From a virus, in the IMG/VR virus record IMGVR_UViG_3300035698_012370, positions 1-27,482 of that record: a DNA stretch of 27,482 nucleotides. The stretch is one strand, 5' to 3'. Each line of letters begins with the position of its first letter. The first letter of the stretch is position 1. The notes below the pieces were generated by a model. The model worked only from the letters and a program-made list of their open reading frames with translations. It had not been told where the DNA came from and searched no databases. Made by a program: the position numbers and the translations under genes. Positions 4,420 through 12,199 of this stretch are shown here, in pieces.

Positions 4420-5898
4420 ATGAGTATACTTGATTTAATCAAAACAGGAAGTTGGACTCCTGTAAAGAAAGCAAAAAAACAAAAGAAAAACATCATGCCA
4501 ATCAGTGAACTGATGGGTGAATTAGGAGTTCGTACTTCTGCTACAATTGGTTCTTACGAAACTGAAGAAAGACCTGATAATAGAACAATTGACTCTTACT
4601 TAGCTATGCAAGATAATGATGGTACTGTGAAAGCAATCACTAGATTATTTTCTATGCCAATCCAAAGTACTCCAATCAAGATTATGGCTGGAGAAAATGA
4701 TAAAGGGGAAAGGCAATTCATTGAAGATGTTTTAATGGGTTCCGAAAGTATGGGTGGTATGTCTACTCCACTACCTTTTGTTATTGCTGATATGACAAGA
4801 GCAATCTTTGAAGGGTTTAGAGTATATGAAAAAGTTCCACAAATAATTAAGGATGGACCACATAAAGGAAAAATAGGTTGGAGAAAGCTTGCACCTAGGG
4901 ATGCAGATACTGTTGAAATCAGAGCGGACAGACATGGAGGATTCAATGGAGTACATCAACAAGCTTATTTTGGTGGAAACTTAGTTGACACTAACATTCC
5001 AGCTGAAAAGTGTATGCTCTTTACATTCCAGAAAGAGAAGCATCCTTTATATGGTGAAAGTATATTGAAGACAGCATACTATCATTACGATAAGAAACAC
5101 AAACTATATTATCTAGCCCACAAGAAGGCTGAAATTGATGCTGTAGGACTAAAGATATTAAAACTAAGTAAAGCAATGGGGTCATCAGAGGTAACTGCCG
5201 CTGAGGATGTTGTGGATTCAATTGGTGTTAATTCAAGAGTTACATTACCACAAGGTGTTGAGCTAGAAGTGAATAGATCGAGCACTGGATATGATGTTCT
5301 ACCATTAATTGAGCACCATGATACACAAATGGTGTTGTCTACACTGACTCAAGCCATGAGCATGGGGACAAAACAGACGTATGGATACACATATGGGTCT
5401 GGTTTTAAACAACAAGGGGAGTTTATTGTGCAAACACTATCTACTATCATGCGTTCAATGGAATATACCCTAAACGAGTGGGCTATTCCGCAGTTAATTG
5501 ATTGGAATTTCAATGGAGGTAGTTATCCAAAGGTTAAATTGATGCCATTGAATAACGAAACACAGGCATATATGCTTTCATTGTTTGAATCACTACTTAA
5601 GAAAGACCCTGATAGAGTTCCACAAGAATTTATTGATAGATTAAGTAAAGAAGCTGCTGAAAAATTAGGATTTGATTTGGAAAAAGAAGAACCTGCTACA
5701 CAGTCTGCTAAAAAAGCTTTTGAAAATGGTAAGAAAACTATTGCAGATGAAAGAAAAGTAGCAGCACCATCTACAGATAACATAACAAAGAAAAAAATAA
5801 ATAGATTAGCAGAAGAATTAAAAGATGAACCTAACTTCTTAGACCACTTTGAAGCTTTAGGACGAGATTATGCAATTAAAAAAATCGAACAAGAGTAA
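4420..5898 (+). CDS. Mu gp29-like portal protein (DUF935 family, 492 aa)
   Basis: The portal is the dodecameric ring at one capsid vertex through which DNA is packaged. Recognisable family features include the early DGTVKAITRLFSMPIQSTPI region (about residues 67-86), the WRKLAPRDADTVEIR segment (150-170), and the YGESILKTAYYHYDKKHKLYYLAHKKAE stretch (about 207-235). The C-terminal tail (about 400-492) is charged and probably faces the neck. The length agrees with Mu-like portals (about 500 residues). It starts the head-gene block, 56 bp after the TAGT-like gene. In Mu relatives a large terminase directly precedes the portal; here that gene is not upstream, so it must lie elsewhere. Confidence 0.85.
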   Translation: MSILDLIKTGSWTPVKKAKKQKKNIMPISELMGELGVRTSATIGSYETEERPDNRTIDSYLAMQDNDGTVKAITRLFSMPIQSTPIKIMAGENDKGERQFIEDVLMGSESMGGMSTPLPFVIADMTRAIFEGFRVYEKVPQIIKDGPHKGKIGWRKLAPRDADTVEIRADRHGGFNGVHQQAYFGGNLVDTNIPAEKCMLFTFQKEKHPLYGESILKTAYYHYDKKHKLYYLAHKKAEIDAVGLKILKLSKAMGSSEVTAAEDVVDSIGVNSRVTLPQGVELEVNRSSTGYDVLPLIEHHDTQMVLSTLTQAMSMGTKQTYGYTYGSGFKQQGEFIVQTLSTIMRSMEYTLNEWAIPQLIDWNFNGGSYPKVKLMPLNNETQAYMLSLFESLLKKDPDRVPQEFIDRLSKEAAEKLGFDLEKEEPATQSAKKAFENGKKTIADERKVAAPSTDNITKKKINRLAEELKDEPNFLDHFEALGRDYAIKKIEQE

Positions 5899-6037
5899 AA
5901 TTGACATTGCAGTTGTTTGTAATAAATGTGGAAAGCATCAAACAGCTGACAAGAAAGAGAGTACCTGCAATTGGCAAGTGTTTAGCGTAAATGAACCTTG
6001 CAGTTGTGGTGGTAAATTTATTATTAAATTAATTTAA
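5870..6037 (+). CDS. Small zinc-ribbon-like protein overlapping the portal end (55 aa)
   Basis: An ATG at 5870, 29 bases inside the portal gene in another frame, opens a frame to TAA at 6037. The protein starts MQLKKSNKSKIDIAVVCNKC and contains NEPCSCGGKF near the end. Cysteines at 17, 20, 33, 44 and 46 (CxxC...C...CxC) suggest a small metal-binding ribbon. Without it there would be a 145-bp gap in an otherwise tightly packed operon, which favours a real gene. No Shine-Dalgarno is present, as elsewhere. Its function is unknown; it is one of three unrelated-looking small CxxC proteins in the window. Confidence 0.65.
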   Translation: MQLKKSNKSKIDIAVVCNKCGKHQTADKKESTCNWQVFSVNEPCSCGGKFIIKLI

Positions 6038-6043
6038 AATGTT

Positions 6044-6517
6044 ATGCCATACAAAAATGTATACACATCAAAAATAAGAGACATACCCTTATTTAAGTCA
6101 GGTTCTTTTAAAACTTTGAAAGCAAAATTGACAGGATTGACATTTGTCACTGGCATATTGAAATCAAACAATGAGTCAGCAGTTCAGTCTTATATATATA
6201 GGAAGGCTGACTGGACAGCGGATGATGTAAGGGACCATTGTTTAAAACACAATGGTATATTTGAACAAGCAACTTCTAGAGAAGCATTAAACCTAGATGA
6301 TGTTGAAAAAGATTATCTTAAAGTCGATGAGATATCAAAAGAATTGGTAACAGATATTGGTATGAGTTTCCTATATAGGACGCACATGCAGCTCCACAAC
6401 ACTAAAGGTGTAAATGCTGTGGAAATAGAGAGAGCTCATGATGTTGTTGTAAAAGAGATGTTACAACGAGGAATGATGCATCACCAATGGGACAAACTAG
6501 ACACAGTTTACCAATAA
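6044..6517 (+). CDS. Head-region protein with a prohead-protease-associated motif (157 aa)
   Basis: The family is not firmly recognised. The segment VQSYIYRKADWTADDVRDHCLKHNG (about residues 47-71) resembles a short 'Wt.e.a..wl..h' motif that often accompanies phage prohead-protease and XkdF-like proteins. The rest (EISKELVTDIGMSFLYRTHMQLHNTKG, then VVKEMLQRGMMHHQWDKLDTVY) looks helical. It sits between the portal and the protease-scaffold, where Mu relatives carry the minor head protein gp30, but it is far too short to be that protein. The start follows AAAATGTT without a Shine-Dalgarno, six bases after the zinc-ribbon gene. Confidence 0.6.
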   Translation: MPYKNVYTSKIRDIPLFKSGSFKTLKAKLTGLTFVTGILKSNNESAVQSYIYRKADWTADDVRDHCLKHNGIFEQATSREALNLDDVEKDYLKVDEISKELVTDIGMSFLYRTHMQLHNTKGVNAVEIERAHDVVVKEMLQRGMMHHQWDKLDTVYQ

Positions 6518-6542
6518 GTATTAACAAGTTATAATTAGTTAT

Positions 6543-8510
6543 ATGCAAAACATCAAATTTAATTTTGAGCCAGAAATCATTAAAGCAAAAACTTCGAAGG
6601 AGAAGGGGTCTTTGGCAGTTTGGGCGTATGCATCTACATATGATGTGGATTCAGACGATTGCCAAATTACTAGAGAAGCTTTAGCAGAAGCGAAAGACGA
6701 TTTGCTAACTTATAGTACTGTACTATTTAATCATGATACTAATAGACCAGTCGGCAAGACAGTGGAAACTAAAATTGACGACAAAGGATTGTTAGTAAAA
6801 ATCATTGTTTCTAAGTCAGAACCTGATTTAATTGCTAAAATAGAAGATGGAACTATAAGTAAATTATCTATTGCAGGTAGAGCGTATGAAACGAACTACA
6901 CCGCACCAGATGATAAAGGTCGAGAAATATTACAAATAACAAAAATAAAGTTGTTTGAAGTATCCTTTGTACCAGTACCAGCTAATTCAAACGCAAAAAC
7001 TATTAGCTCAGCATTTGAAAAGAGTTTAATTACTAAGATGATGAATGCCGATGACGTAGATGTCAAAAATAGTTTATTAGCTGATTTACAATTATTGTCA
7101 GGAAGAATGGTAGGAGATGACAAGGCAGTAGTTGACAAGGTATTAGAGTTCTTTAAAACAACAAATACGAATATGAAAAAAGAATTGAAATACAATTTCG
7201 ATGAAACAACAACAGATAGACCAGTGTTTCAACTAAATCTATCAGATGATAGTTCAGTCGAACTTAGTGAGGACAACACATTCAGAAAACAAATTCTTAA
7301 GAAAGGTAAGTGGCATCACTGGAGTGCAGACAACGGTGTGCTTGACATTACAGACAAGAATTTAGATGACATGGTTGCCAATTTCGAAAAAGGTTTATTG
7401 GATTCAGTTCCTGTACCTTTGACTCATTCAAACAATCCATCAGATAATACAGGATGTGTAACAGAATTGATTAAAACAGAAGATGGACTTGATGCAGTTA
7501 TTGAAATTAAAGATGCTTCTGTGGTTGAAAAAATCAAGGAAGGTTTAATCACTGCAATTTCAGCAAGTTTTGACCCTAACTATATGGTAAAGAAAACAAA
7601 GGAATTTGTTGGCCCAGTACTATTACATGCAGCATTAGTTGCTGAACCATATATCAAAGGCATGACAGGATTTGTTGCGCTCAGTGAGGATTTCGAAGGA
7701 CGGACAGTTGTTTCTTTAGAAGATTCAGAACCTAACGTACAAACTCAATTAAACATGGTATTCAAATTGTTGGGTAACATTCAAAAACAAATTGGGGAAG
7801 ACGAAGAAACTGAAACTACTGAAGAAGATACATCTGCAACAGATGAGAGTACAGACACAGATGAAACAACAGAAGAAGACGTGGAAAAAGCAAAGAAGGG
7901 AGATAAGAAAGGAGACAAATGTAAAACATCAGATGGGAAGGATGGATTATATGCAGAAGATAAAGATGGTAAGTTAGTTTGCAAGGCCACTAAAAAATCA
8001 ATTGAAGACGATGAAGATACAGAAGATAAATCTTCTACGGAGGAATCTTCAGATGAAACGGATGTAGAGGAATCTACAGAAGGGACAGAGGAAGACAAGT
8101 CCGAAGAAGTTGCTAAGACAGATGTTGACCTGTCAGACGCAAATACACTTTATGATAGTTACTTAGAAGCAGGACAAATTGTTCCAGCACAAAAAGAAGC
8201 TTTCATAAACCTTTGTGAGGTAATGAAGTCAGTACAGCTTTCAGATGAAACGGTCGACGTTAAGAAAGCTTTGGATTCATTCCTTAAGTCACAACCTAAG
8301 GTTGTTAACTTCGACGAAGCAGGTGGTGTCGATGACGGTTCAGGTGAAGATGACAAAACAGAAGAAAGCACAACAGTTGTTATGCCAGAAGATGTTAAAT
8401 CATTCTACACTGAAAAAATGAACATGTCAGAAGACCAAGCCACTAAAGCTTGGGGAGAAGCACAACAATCAAATGTTGGGCAAACAGAGAAGTCAACACT
8501 GTTTGAATAA
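6543..8510 (+). CDS. Prohead protease-scaffold with two protease-like domains (655 aa)
   Basis: The protein matures the procapsid by cleaving scaffold and capsid precursors. Residues about 20-160 form an HK97/XkdF-type serine-protease domain with LFNHDTNRPVGK (His64) and KLSIAGRAYE (Ser109). Residues about 225-382 form a second domain like Mu gpI, with VPLTHSNN (His295) and ITAISASF (Ser340), ending LVAEPYIKGMTGFVAL. A very acidic Glu/Asp/Thr/Ser stretch follows (about 410-545), broken by a basic piece with two cysteines (KKGDKCKTSDGKDG and KLVCKATKK). The C-terminus (IVPAQKEAFINLCEVMKS and EDQATKAWGEAQ) resembles the scaffold end of gpI proteins. Which His-Ser pair is active cannot be told from sequence. 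Mu gpI is much shorter. Confidence 0.8.
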   Translation: MQNIKFNFEPEIIKAKTSKEKGSLAVWAYASTYDVDSDDCQITREALAEAKDDLLTYSTVLFNHDTNRPVGKTVETKIDDKGLLVKIIVSKSEPDLIAKIEDGTISKLSIAGRAYETNYTAPDDKGREILQITKIKLFEVSFVPVPANSNAKTISSAFEKSLITKMMNADDVDVKNSLLADLQLLSGRMVGDDKAVVDKVLEFFKTTNTNMKKELKYNFDETTTDRPVFQLNLSDDSSVELSEDNTFRKQILKKGKWHHWSADNGVLDITDKNLDDMVANFEKGLLDSVPVPLTHSNNPSDNTGCVTELIKTEDGLDAVIEIKDASVVEKIKEGLITAISASFDPNYMVKKTKEFVGPVLLHAALVAEPYIKGMTGFVALSEDFEGRTVVSLEDSEPNVQTQLNMVFKLLGNIQKQIGEDEETETTEEDTSATDESTDTDETTEEDVEKAKKGDKKGDKCKTSDGKDGLYAEDKDGKLVCKATKKSIEDDEDTEDKSSTEESSDETDVEESTEGTEEDKSEEVAKTDVDLSDANTLYDSYLEAGQIVPAQKEAFINLCEVMKSVQLSDETVDVKKALDSFLKSQPKVVNFDEAGGVDDGSGEDDKTEESTTVVMPEDVKSFYTEKMNMSEDQATKAWGEAQQSNVGQTEKSTLFE

Positions 8511-8542
8511 TTATTAATTTAGTTCATTTACATTCAAAAATT

Positions 8543-8956
8543 ATGACCGCATTAAGTGCTGCTTACGAAGCAGCTCGTAAAGATGGAATTATGGTGGATG
8601 TTCCTGTGTTAGCAAGTACAACTATTTACAAGGGTGCTCTAGTAGTAGACCTTGGAACTGGTTTTGCTTCAGTGGGTGACGATGGTTCTGGTTATGTCTT
8701 TTTAGGCGTAGCTGTAGAAACTGTTGACAACTCAGCAGGAACAGATGGAGCTAAAAGTGTTAGAGTTAATAAGACTGGTTCTTATAAATATGCAATGTCA
8801 GGCGGAGCAACCCAAACTAATTTGGGAGTGCGCGTTTACATTACAGACGACAACACTGTGGCTACTTCTACTACTAACTCCGTTGCATGTGGATATGTTG
8901 TTGAGTATGTAGATACAACCTATGTTCAAGTTAGAATTGATAGGGATGTTGTATAA
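8543..8956 (+). CDS. DUF2190-like capsid decoration or head-fibre protein (137 aa)
   Basis: The sequence is beta-rich and Gly/Thr/Val-rich: IYKGALVVDLGTGFASVGDDGSG and FLGVAVETVDNSAGTDGAKSVRVNKTGSYKY, then GVRVYITDDNTVATSTTN and YVVEYVDTTYVQVRIDRDVV. This layout is that of DUF2190-type proteins, which commonly lie directly before or after the capsid gene and sit on the shell as cement or decoration. It lies between the protease-scaffold and the major capsid gene, nine bases from the latter. The leader CATTCAAAAATT precedes the ATG. The call is by pattern and position, not by a unique motif. Confidence 0.65.
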   Translation: MTALSAAYEAARKDGIMVDVPVLASTTIYKGALVVDLGTGFASVGDDGSGYVFLGVAVETVDNSAGTDGAKSVRVNKTGSYKYAMSGGATQTNLGVRVYITDDNTVATSTTNSVACGYVVEYVDTTYVQVRIDRDVV

Positions 8957-8965
8957 TAAAACATT

Positions 8966-9907
8966 ATGTTAGTAAAAAGCGATATACCTAAATTACTCTT
9001 AGCTGGAATGAAGACAGAATTTATGTCTGCCTTCGAGAAAGCTGATAAACAATATTTAACTATAGCAACAGAGATTAAGTCTACGAAAGACCAAGAAACT
9101 TATCCATGGTTAGGTTCCGTTCCTAAAATGAAGGAATGGACAGATGAAAGAGCGCCTAAAGGACTATTAGAACATTACTTCACTGTTCCAAACCGGGACT
9201 GGGAAGCTTCAATTGCCGTTGATAGAAACGCACTTGAAGATGAACAATACGGACAAATTGAAATCCGTGTTAAAGAACTTGCTACTGAAGCTGTTCGATT
9301 CTTCGATGAATTGACATTCACATTAATTCCAGAAGGAGTTAATACTACAGGTTCTACAGGTTCATTGTTCGCAGGTCAAAGCGTTGCGTGTTACGACACC
9401 AAAGCTTACTTTGCTACAAACCATAGTGAAGGTCAATCAGGAACTCACTCGAATAAAGGTACTACAGCAATGTCAGTATCTGCAATTCAAGCTGCTATTA
9501 CAGCTATGAGAAAGTTCAAGAATGACCAAGGTAAACCGTCTCACATCCGACCTAACACTCTTGTGGTTCCAGCCGACTTAGAATGGGAAGCTATGAAAAT
9601 TCTTAACTCACAATCAGACCCCTCAGAAGGTACAACAACATCATTTGATGCTGTTAACACTTTGAAAGGACGTCTGAACGTTGTAGTTAATGACTATTTA
9701 ACTGACACTAATAACTGGTATCTATTTGATACTAAGGGTGTAGTTAAACCAATTATTCTTCAAATGAGAAAAGCTCCTGCATTTAGTCAATTGACTAATA
9801 ACACAGAAGCTATGTTCATGAGAAAGAAAATGTACTTCGGTATAGATTGGAGAGGAGCTGTTGCATTCGGAGACTGGAGAACAGGATATGCATCTATAGT
9901 TACTTAA
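8966..9907 (+). CDS. Mu gpT-like major capsid protein (313 aa)
   Basis: This is the shell-forming protein (HK97 fold in this family). Features shared with Mu gpT include TYPWLGSVPKMKEWTDERA (about residues 45-63), the internal VDRNALEDEQYGQI region (about 88-102), FATNHSEGQ, RPNTLVVPADLEWEAMKILNS (about 197-217), LKGRLNVVVNDYLTDTNNWYLFD (about 230-252) and a final FGIDWRGAVAFGDWRTGYASI. Length is as expected for gpT. It follows the DUF2190-like gene closely and is followed by a 112-bp structured spacer. Codons here look less AT-biased than in the sugar genes, as is usual for an abundant protein. Confidence 0.92.
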   Translation: MLVKSDIPKLLLAGMKTEFMSAFEKADKQYLTIATEIKSTKDQETYPWLGSVPKMKEWTDERAPKGLLEHYFTVPNRDWEASIAVDRNALEDEQYGQIEIRVKELATEAVRFFDELTFTLIPEGVNTTGSTGSLFAGQSVACYDTKAYFATNHSEGQSGTHSNKGTTAMSVSAIQAAITAMRKFKNDQGKPSHIRPNTLVVPADLEWEAMKILNSQSDPSEGTTTSFDAVNTLKGRLNVVVNDYLTDTNNWYLFDTKGVVKPIILQMRKAPAFSQLTNNTEAMFMRKKMYFGIDWRGAVAFGDWRTGYASIVT

Positions 9908-10019
9908 TAAGTAATTTCGAAGTGTAGCCTACTTTATTAATCAAAGGCGATAACCCTTAAGTTCCTGCTTTCGAGCAGGTGGAGAGGCTTTAAGGAAACC
10001 TTAATTAAATATTAAATTT
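9908..10019 (+). ncRNA. Structured RNA element between the capsid gene and a glycosyltransferase
   Basis: This spacer is unusually GC-rich and foldable. CCTGCT-TTCG-AGCAGG (9964-9979) is a six-pair hairpin with a UUCG loop. CCTTAA (9955-9960) can pair with TTAAGG (9990-9995) to enclose it. The same TTAAGG can instead pair with CCTTAA at 9999-10004 across an AAA loop, so the two folds exclude one another. AAGT/ACTT (9920-9923 with 9931-9934) makes a small hairpin whose loop AGCCT (9926-9930) matches AGGCT (9985-9989), a possible pseudoknot. From memory, a published candidate RNA called Mu-gpT-DE lies downstream of gpT-like genes, as here; I cannot confirm identity. Confidence 0.65.
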
Positions 10020-10703
10020 ATGTCAGAAAAAGAACAAGTTATAGCAATAGGACTACCTACAACAGGAAACCCACATTGGAGATTTTCTGCTGATTTGATG
10101 GGTCTACAAATGGTTTGCAATACAGTTGTGTTATGGCAACCAAGAACGATGATAGATACTGCTAGAAATATTTTAGTAAAGAAAGCATTAAGTAATGTAG
10201 ATGTTACTCATCTATTAATGATTGATGATGACATGACATTCCATCCAGACATGCTTAAAAGATTGTTAGAACATGATGTAGATATTGTTGGTGGATTAGC
10301 ATTTAAACGAACTGCTGATTTTGCACCATGTGTATATAGAAAAAATCCTAAAGATGGAGAGCATTATTCTATTTTACCAGAAATATTTCAAGAAGTTGAT
10401 GCAATCGGTACTGGGTGTATTTTAATAAAAAGAGAAGTATTAGAAAAAATTAAAACTCCTCAGTTTGAAACATGGTATGACAAAGATAATCCTGAAAAAC
10501 ATTGGAGTGTAGATTTTGATTTTTGTATGAAAGCCAAAAGACAAGGGTTTAAAATTTTTGTTGACCCTGACGTAGAAGTTGGACACATCGGAGATGCTCC
10601 AATTATTTCAAAACAAACATTTTTGTATCATCAAAAAATGACTAATAAAGCTTTAGAAGCTGGAAAACAGGTCGAAGAGGATATTAATAAAAATAAAAAA
10701 TAA
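10020..10703 (+). CDS. Small GT-A glycosyltransferase, first of three related copies (227 aa)
   Basis: The enzyme has ARNILVKKAL (48-57), the metal/nucleotide-sugar motif HLLMIDDDMTFHPDML (64-79), DIVGGLAFKRT, DAIGTGCILIKREVLEKI and WSVDFDFCMKAKRQGFKIFVDPDVEVGHIG, in the order found in GT2-like GT-A enzymes that lack a C-terminal extension. It closely resembles the protein at 20342-21055 and more distantly that at 21284-21874. No signal peptide or membrane segment, so it acts in the cytoplasm. It sits between capsid-region genes and directly behind the structured element at 9908-10019. A role in glycosylating a virion protein is a guess from position. Confidence 0.8.
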   Translation: MSEKEQVIAIGLPTTGNPHWRFSADLMGLQMVCNTVVLWQPRTMIDTARNILVKKALSNVDVTHLLMIDDDMTFHPDMLKRLLEHDVDIVGGLAFKRTADFAPCVYRKNPKDGEHYSILPEIFQEVDAIGTGCILIKREVLEKIKTPQFETWYDKDNPEKHWSVDFDFCMKAKRQGFKIFVDPDVEVGHIGDAPIISKQTFLYHQKMTNKALEAGKQVEEDINKNKK

Positions 10704-10706
10704 TAT

Positions 10707-10973
10707 ATGCAAGTTATAAAAGTTACAGCCTCAGGTGTAGTTAGAACAGGTAAAACCGGTGTTCAAGGTGTTACCCTTGTAGCAGGAGCAGATGCAGCAG
10801 CTATTACATTACAAGATACTCTTACTGGAGCAACTGCAACTAAAGACAAAGGTGGAGCAAAAGCATTAGCCAACACTTCACAAGACTCAGCAATGTATGG
10901 TAATCAATTTGATAAAGGTGTGTATGCAACACTAACAGGTACTAACCCTGTAGCGTACGTGTATATAGAATAA
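10707..10973 (+). CDS. Small beta-rich probable structural protein (88 aa)
   Basis: The family is not recognised. The sequence is Ala/Gly/Thr-rich with alternating hydrophobic strands (MQVIKVTASGVVRTGKTGVQ, GVTLVAGADAAAITLQDTLT, then GNQFDKGVYATLTGTNPVAYVYIE), like many small phage head-decoration or capsid-cement proteins. It has no cysteine or catalytic motif. It is packed tightly between the glycosyltransferase (three bases) and the next beta-rich gene (one base), so it is surely translated from the same operon. The start follows AATAAT. Confidence 0.6.
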   Translation: MQVIKVTASGVVRTGKTGVQGVTLVAGADAAAITLQDTLTGATATKDKGGAKALANTSQDSAMYGNQFDKGVYATLTGTNPVAYVYIE

Positions 10974-10974
10974 A

Positions 10975-11274
10975 ATGTCTACAATATTACAATACCCTAT
11001 TGCAGGAACAATTGTTGCTGGAAGTTTATCTGATACAACACTTAAATTTGTGTCTAGTGTATTAAAAATGGTTGCTGTTAAAACAACATCTACAGATATT
11101 ACATATACATTAACTATTACAGACCCAGCATCATACATAATTTATCAAAGAACTGCAGAAACAGGCTCATTTGCTGAAGAAGTTTCATTACCTATGAGAG
11201 GTGTATATACAGTAGCTATTTCTAGTGCTTCAAAAAATGAAGCTATCTCTATACAACTTGCAATTAAAGAATAA
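10975..11274 (+). CDS. Small beta-rich probable structural protein (99 aa)
   Basis: It begins MSTILQYPIAGTIVAGSLSD and has a regular strand pattern (LKFVSSVLKMVAVKTTSTDITYTLTITDPASYIIYQ, then GVYTVAISSASKNEAISIQLAIKE) suggesting an immunoglobulin-like or jelly-roll beta domain. No family is recognised. It shares the Thr/Ser/Ala-rich style of the preceding 88-residue protein and the following 286-residue protein, and the three probably form one structural sub-operon. Spacing is one base from the gene before and two bases to the gene after. Confidence 0.6.
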   Translation: MSTILQYPIAGTIVAGSLSDTTLKFVSSVLKMVAVKTTSTDITYTLTITDPASYIIYQRTAETGSFAEEVSLPMRGVYTVAISSASKNEAISIQLAIKE

Positions 11275-11276
11275 TT

Positions 11277-12137
11277 ATGACAGGAACAGATAAATTTGGT
11301 AAAAAAAGACCCTACGTCAAAGATGTAGGTGTTTCTGATGCAAGTGGTACACGAATTAGTCCATCCACAGAAGAAAAACAAGATGAAATAAAAACTGCAT
11401 TAGACACTGTAGGTATTTCTAATATCACTGATGATAGAATTAACCCTGCAACATCTGACAAACAATTAGAAAATGACCATGACGTCAATGTTAGCAATAT
11501 GATTCCAGCAGTGGAAACAGATTTAGCTACATCAGACAATCAAACAGACGGTTCACAAAAAACACAACTTTATGATGCAGGTGTTGGACCTGCTGAATTA
11601 GATAACTCAACAAACTCATTACAGACAATAGAGTATGAACATCATGAAGTACATTCAGGTAGTGCTTTTGAAGATACAACATACGATTTAGACTTAGACT
11701 CAGGAGATGTATTGTCAATATCTTTCAAAACACCAGATTCAATAAAACAAATTCATATGGTTGCTGCATTTAAAAGTTCTTCAGAAGGACTTGCTGAAAT
11801 ACTAGAAGCACCAACAATAACAGTTGATTCAGGAATAGAACAATCTGCTTATAACAGGAATAGAACTGTCCCAATGTCAACAAGTGATGTTTGGTCTATT
11901 GAAACTGTACCTGTAGTTTCAGAGGTATCTGTTAATGCAACAATTACAGCAGATGGTACAGTTCTTGAGTCTGAAGGCATTGGTACTGGAAAAGATAAAG
12001 GTACAAGTGAGGCACGTAGTGCTGCTGAACTTATTTTAGCAAGAAATACAATTTATGCTTTCAGAATAACAGGTAGTGCTGACAATGGAAATGCATCAAT
12101 AAGACTTTCTTGGTACGAACATACACCAAAGAATTAA
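11277..12137 (+). CDS. Probable virion surface or fibre protein (286 aa)
   Basis: The N-terminal third repeats a motif typical of phage structural proteins that contain 'INPATEEKQD': GTRISPSTEEKQDEIKTAL (about 24-42), DDRINPATSDKQLEN (about 52-66) and ETDLATSDNQTDGSQ (about 79-94). From about residue 125 onward it is beta-rich (YDLDLDSGDVLSISFKTPDS, ITADGTVLESEGIG), ending with NTIYAFRITGSADNGNASIRLSWYEHTPKN, which looks like a compact beta-sandwich. The exact place in the virion is unknown. It is the last structural gene before the sugar island; a 62-bp gap with a hairpin follows. Confidence 0.6.
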   Translation: MTGTDKFGKKRPYVKDVGVSDASGTRISPSTEEKQDEIKTALDTVGISNITDDRINPATSDKQLENDHDVNVSNMIPAVETDLATSDNQTDGSQKTQLYDAGVGPAELDNSTNSLQTIEYEHHEVHSGSAFEDTTYDLDLDSGDVLSISFKTPDSIKQIHMVAAFKSSSEGLAEILEAPTITVDSGIEQSAYNRNRTVPMSTSDVWSIETVPVVSEVSVNATITADGTVLESEGIGTGKDKGTSEARSAAELILARNTIYAFRITGSADNGNASIRLSWYEHTPKN

Positions 12138-12150
12138 CAATGATTACTTC

Positions 12151-12176
12151 ATATGTTATAATATTAAATAACATAT
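12151..12176. other. Nine-pair AT hairpin before the sugar island
   Basis: ATATGTTAT (12151-12159), an eight-base loop and ATAACATAT (12168-12176) form a perfect stem in the 62-bp gap before the CgeB-like gene. A T-run follows 9 bp later (12184-12188), too far for a classic terminator. It may be an operator or a weak terminator separating structural genes from the island. Confidence 0.35.
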
Positions 12177-12199
12177 ACAAATGTTTTTAAAACAGCCAT

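Noticed and set aside
5026-5033. Further cassette cores (TTCCAGAA) elsewhere, for example in the portal gene and at about 9316 and 14231
   Set aside because: They lie inside coding sequence, have no partner core and no matched arms; the string is simply common in Pro-Glu codons.
7781-8098. Minus-strand serine-rich open frame opposite the protease linker
   Set aside because: It is the complement of the acidic Glu/Asp codons (TTC/TCC read backwards) and has no independent features.
9964-9979. A tRNA T-arm (CCTGCTTTCGAGCAGG)
   Set aside because: No acceptor, D-arm or anticodon arm can be drawn around it.
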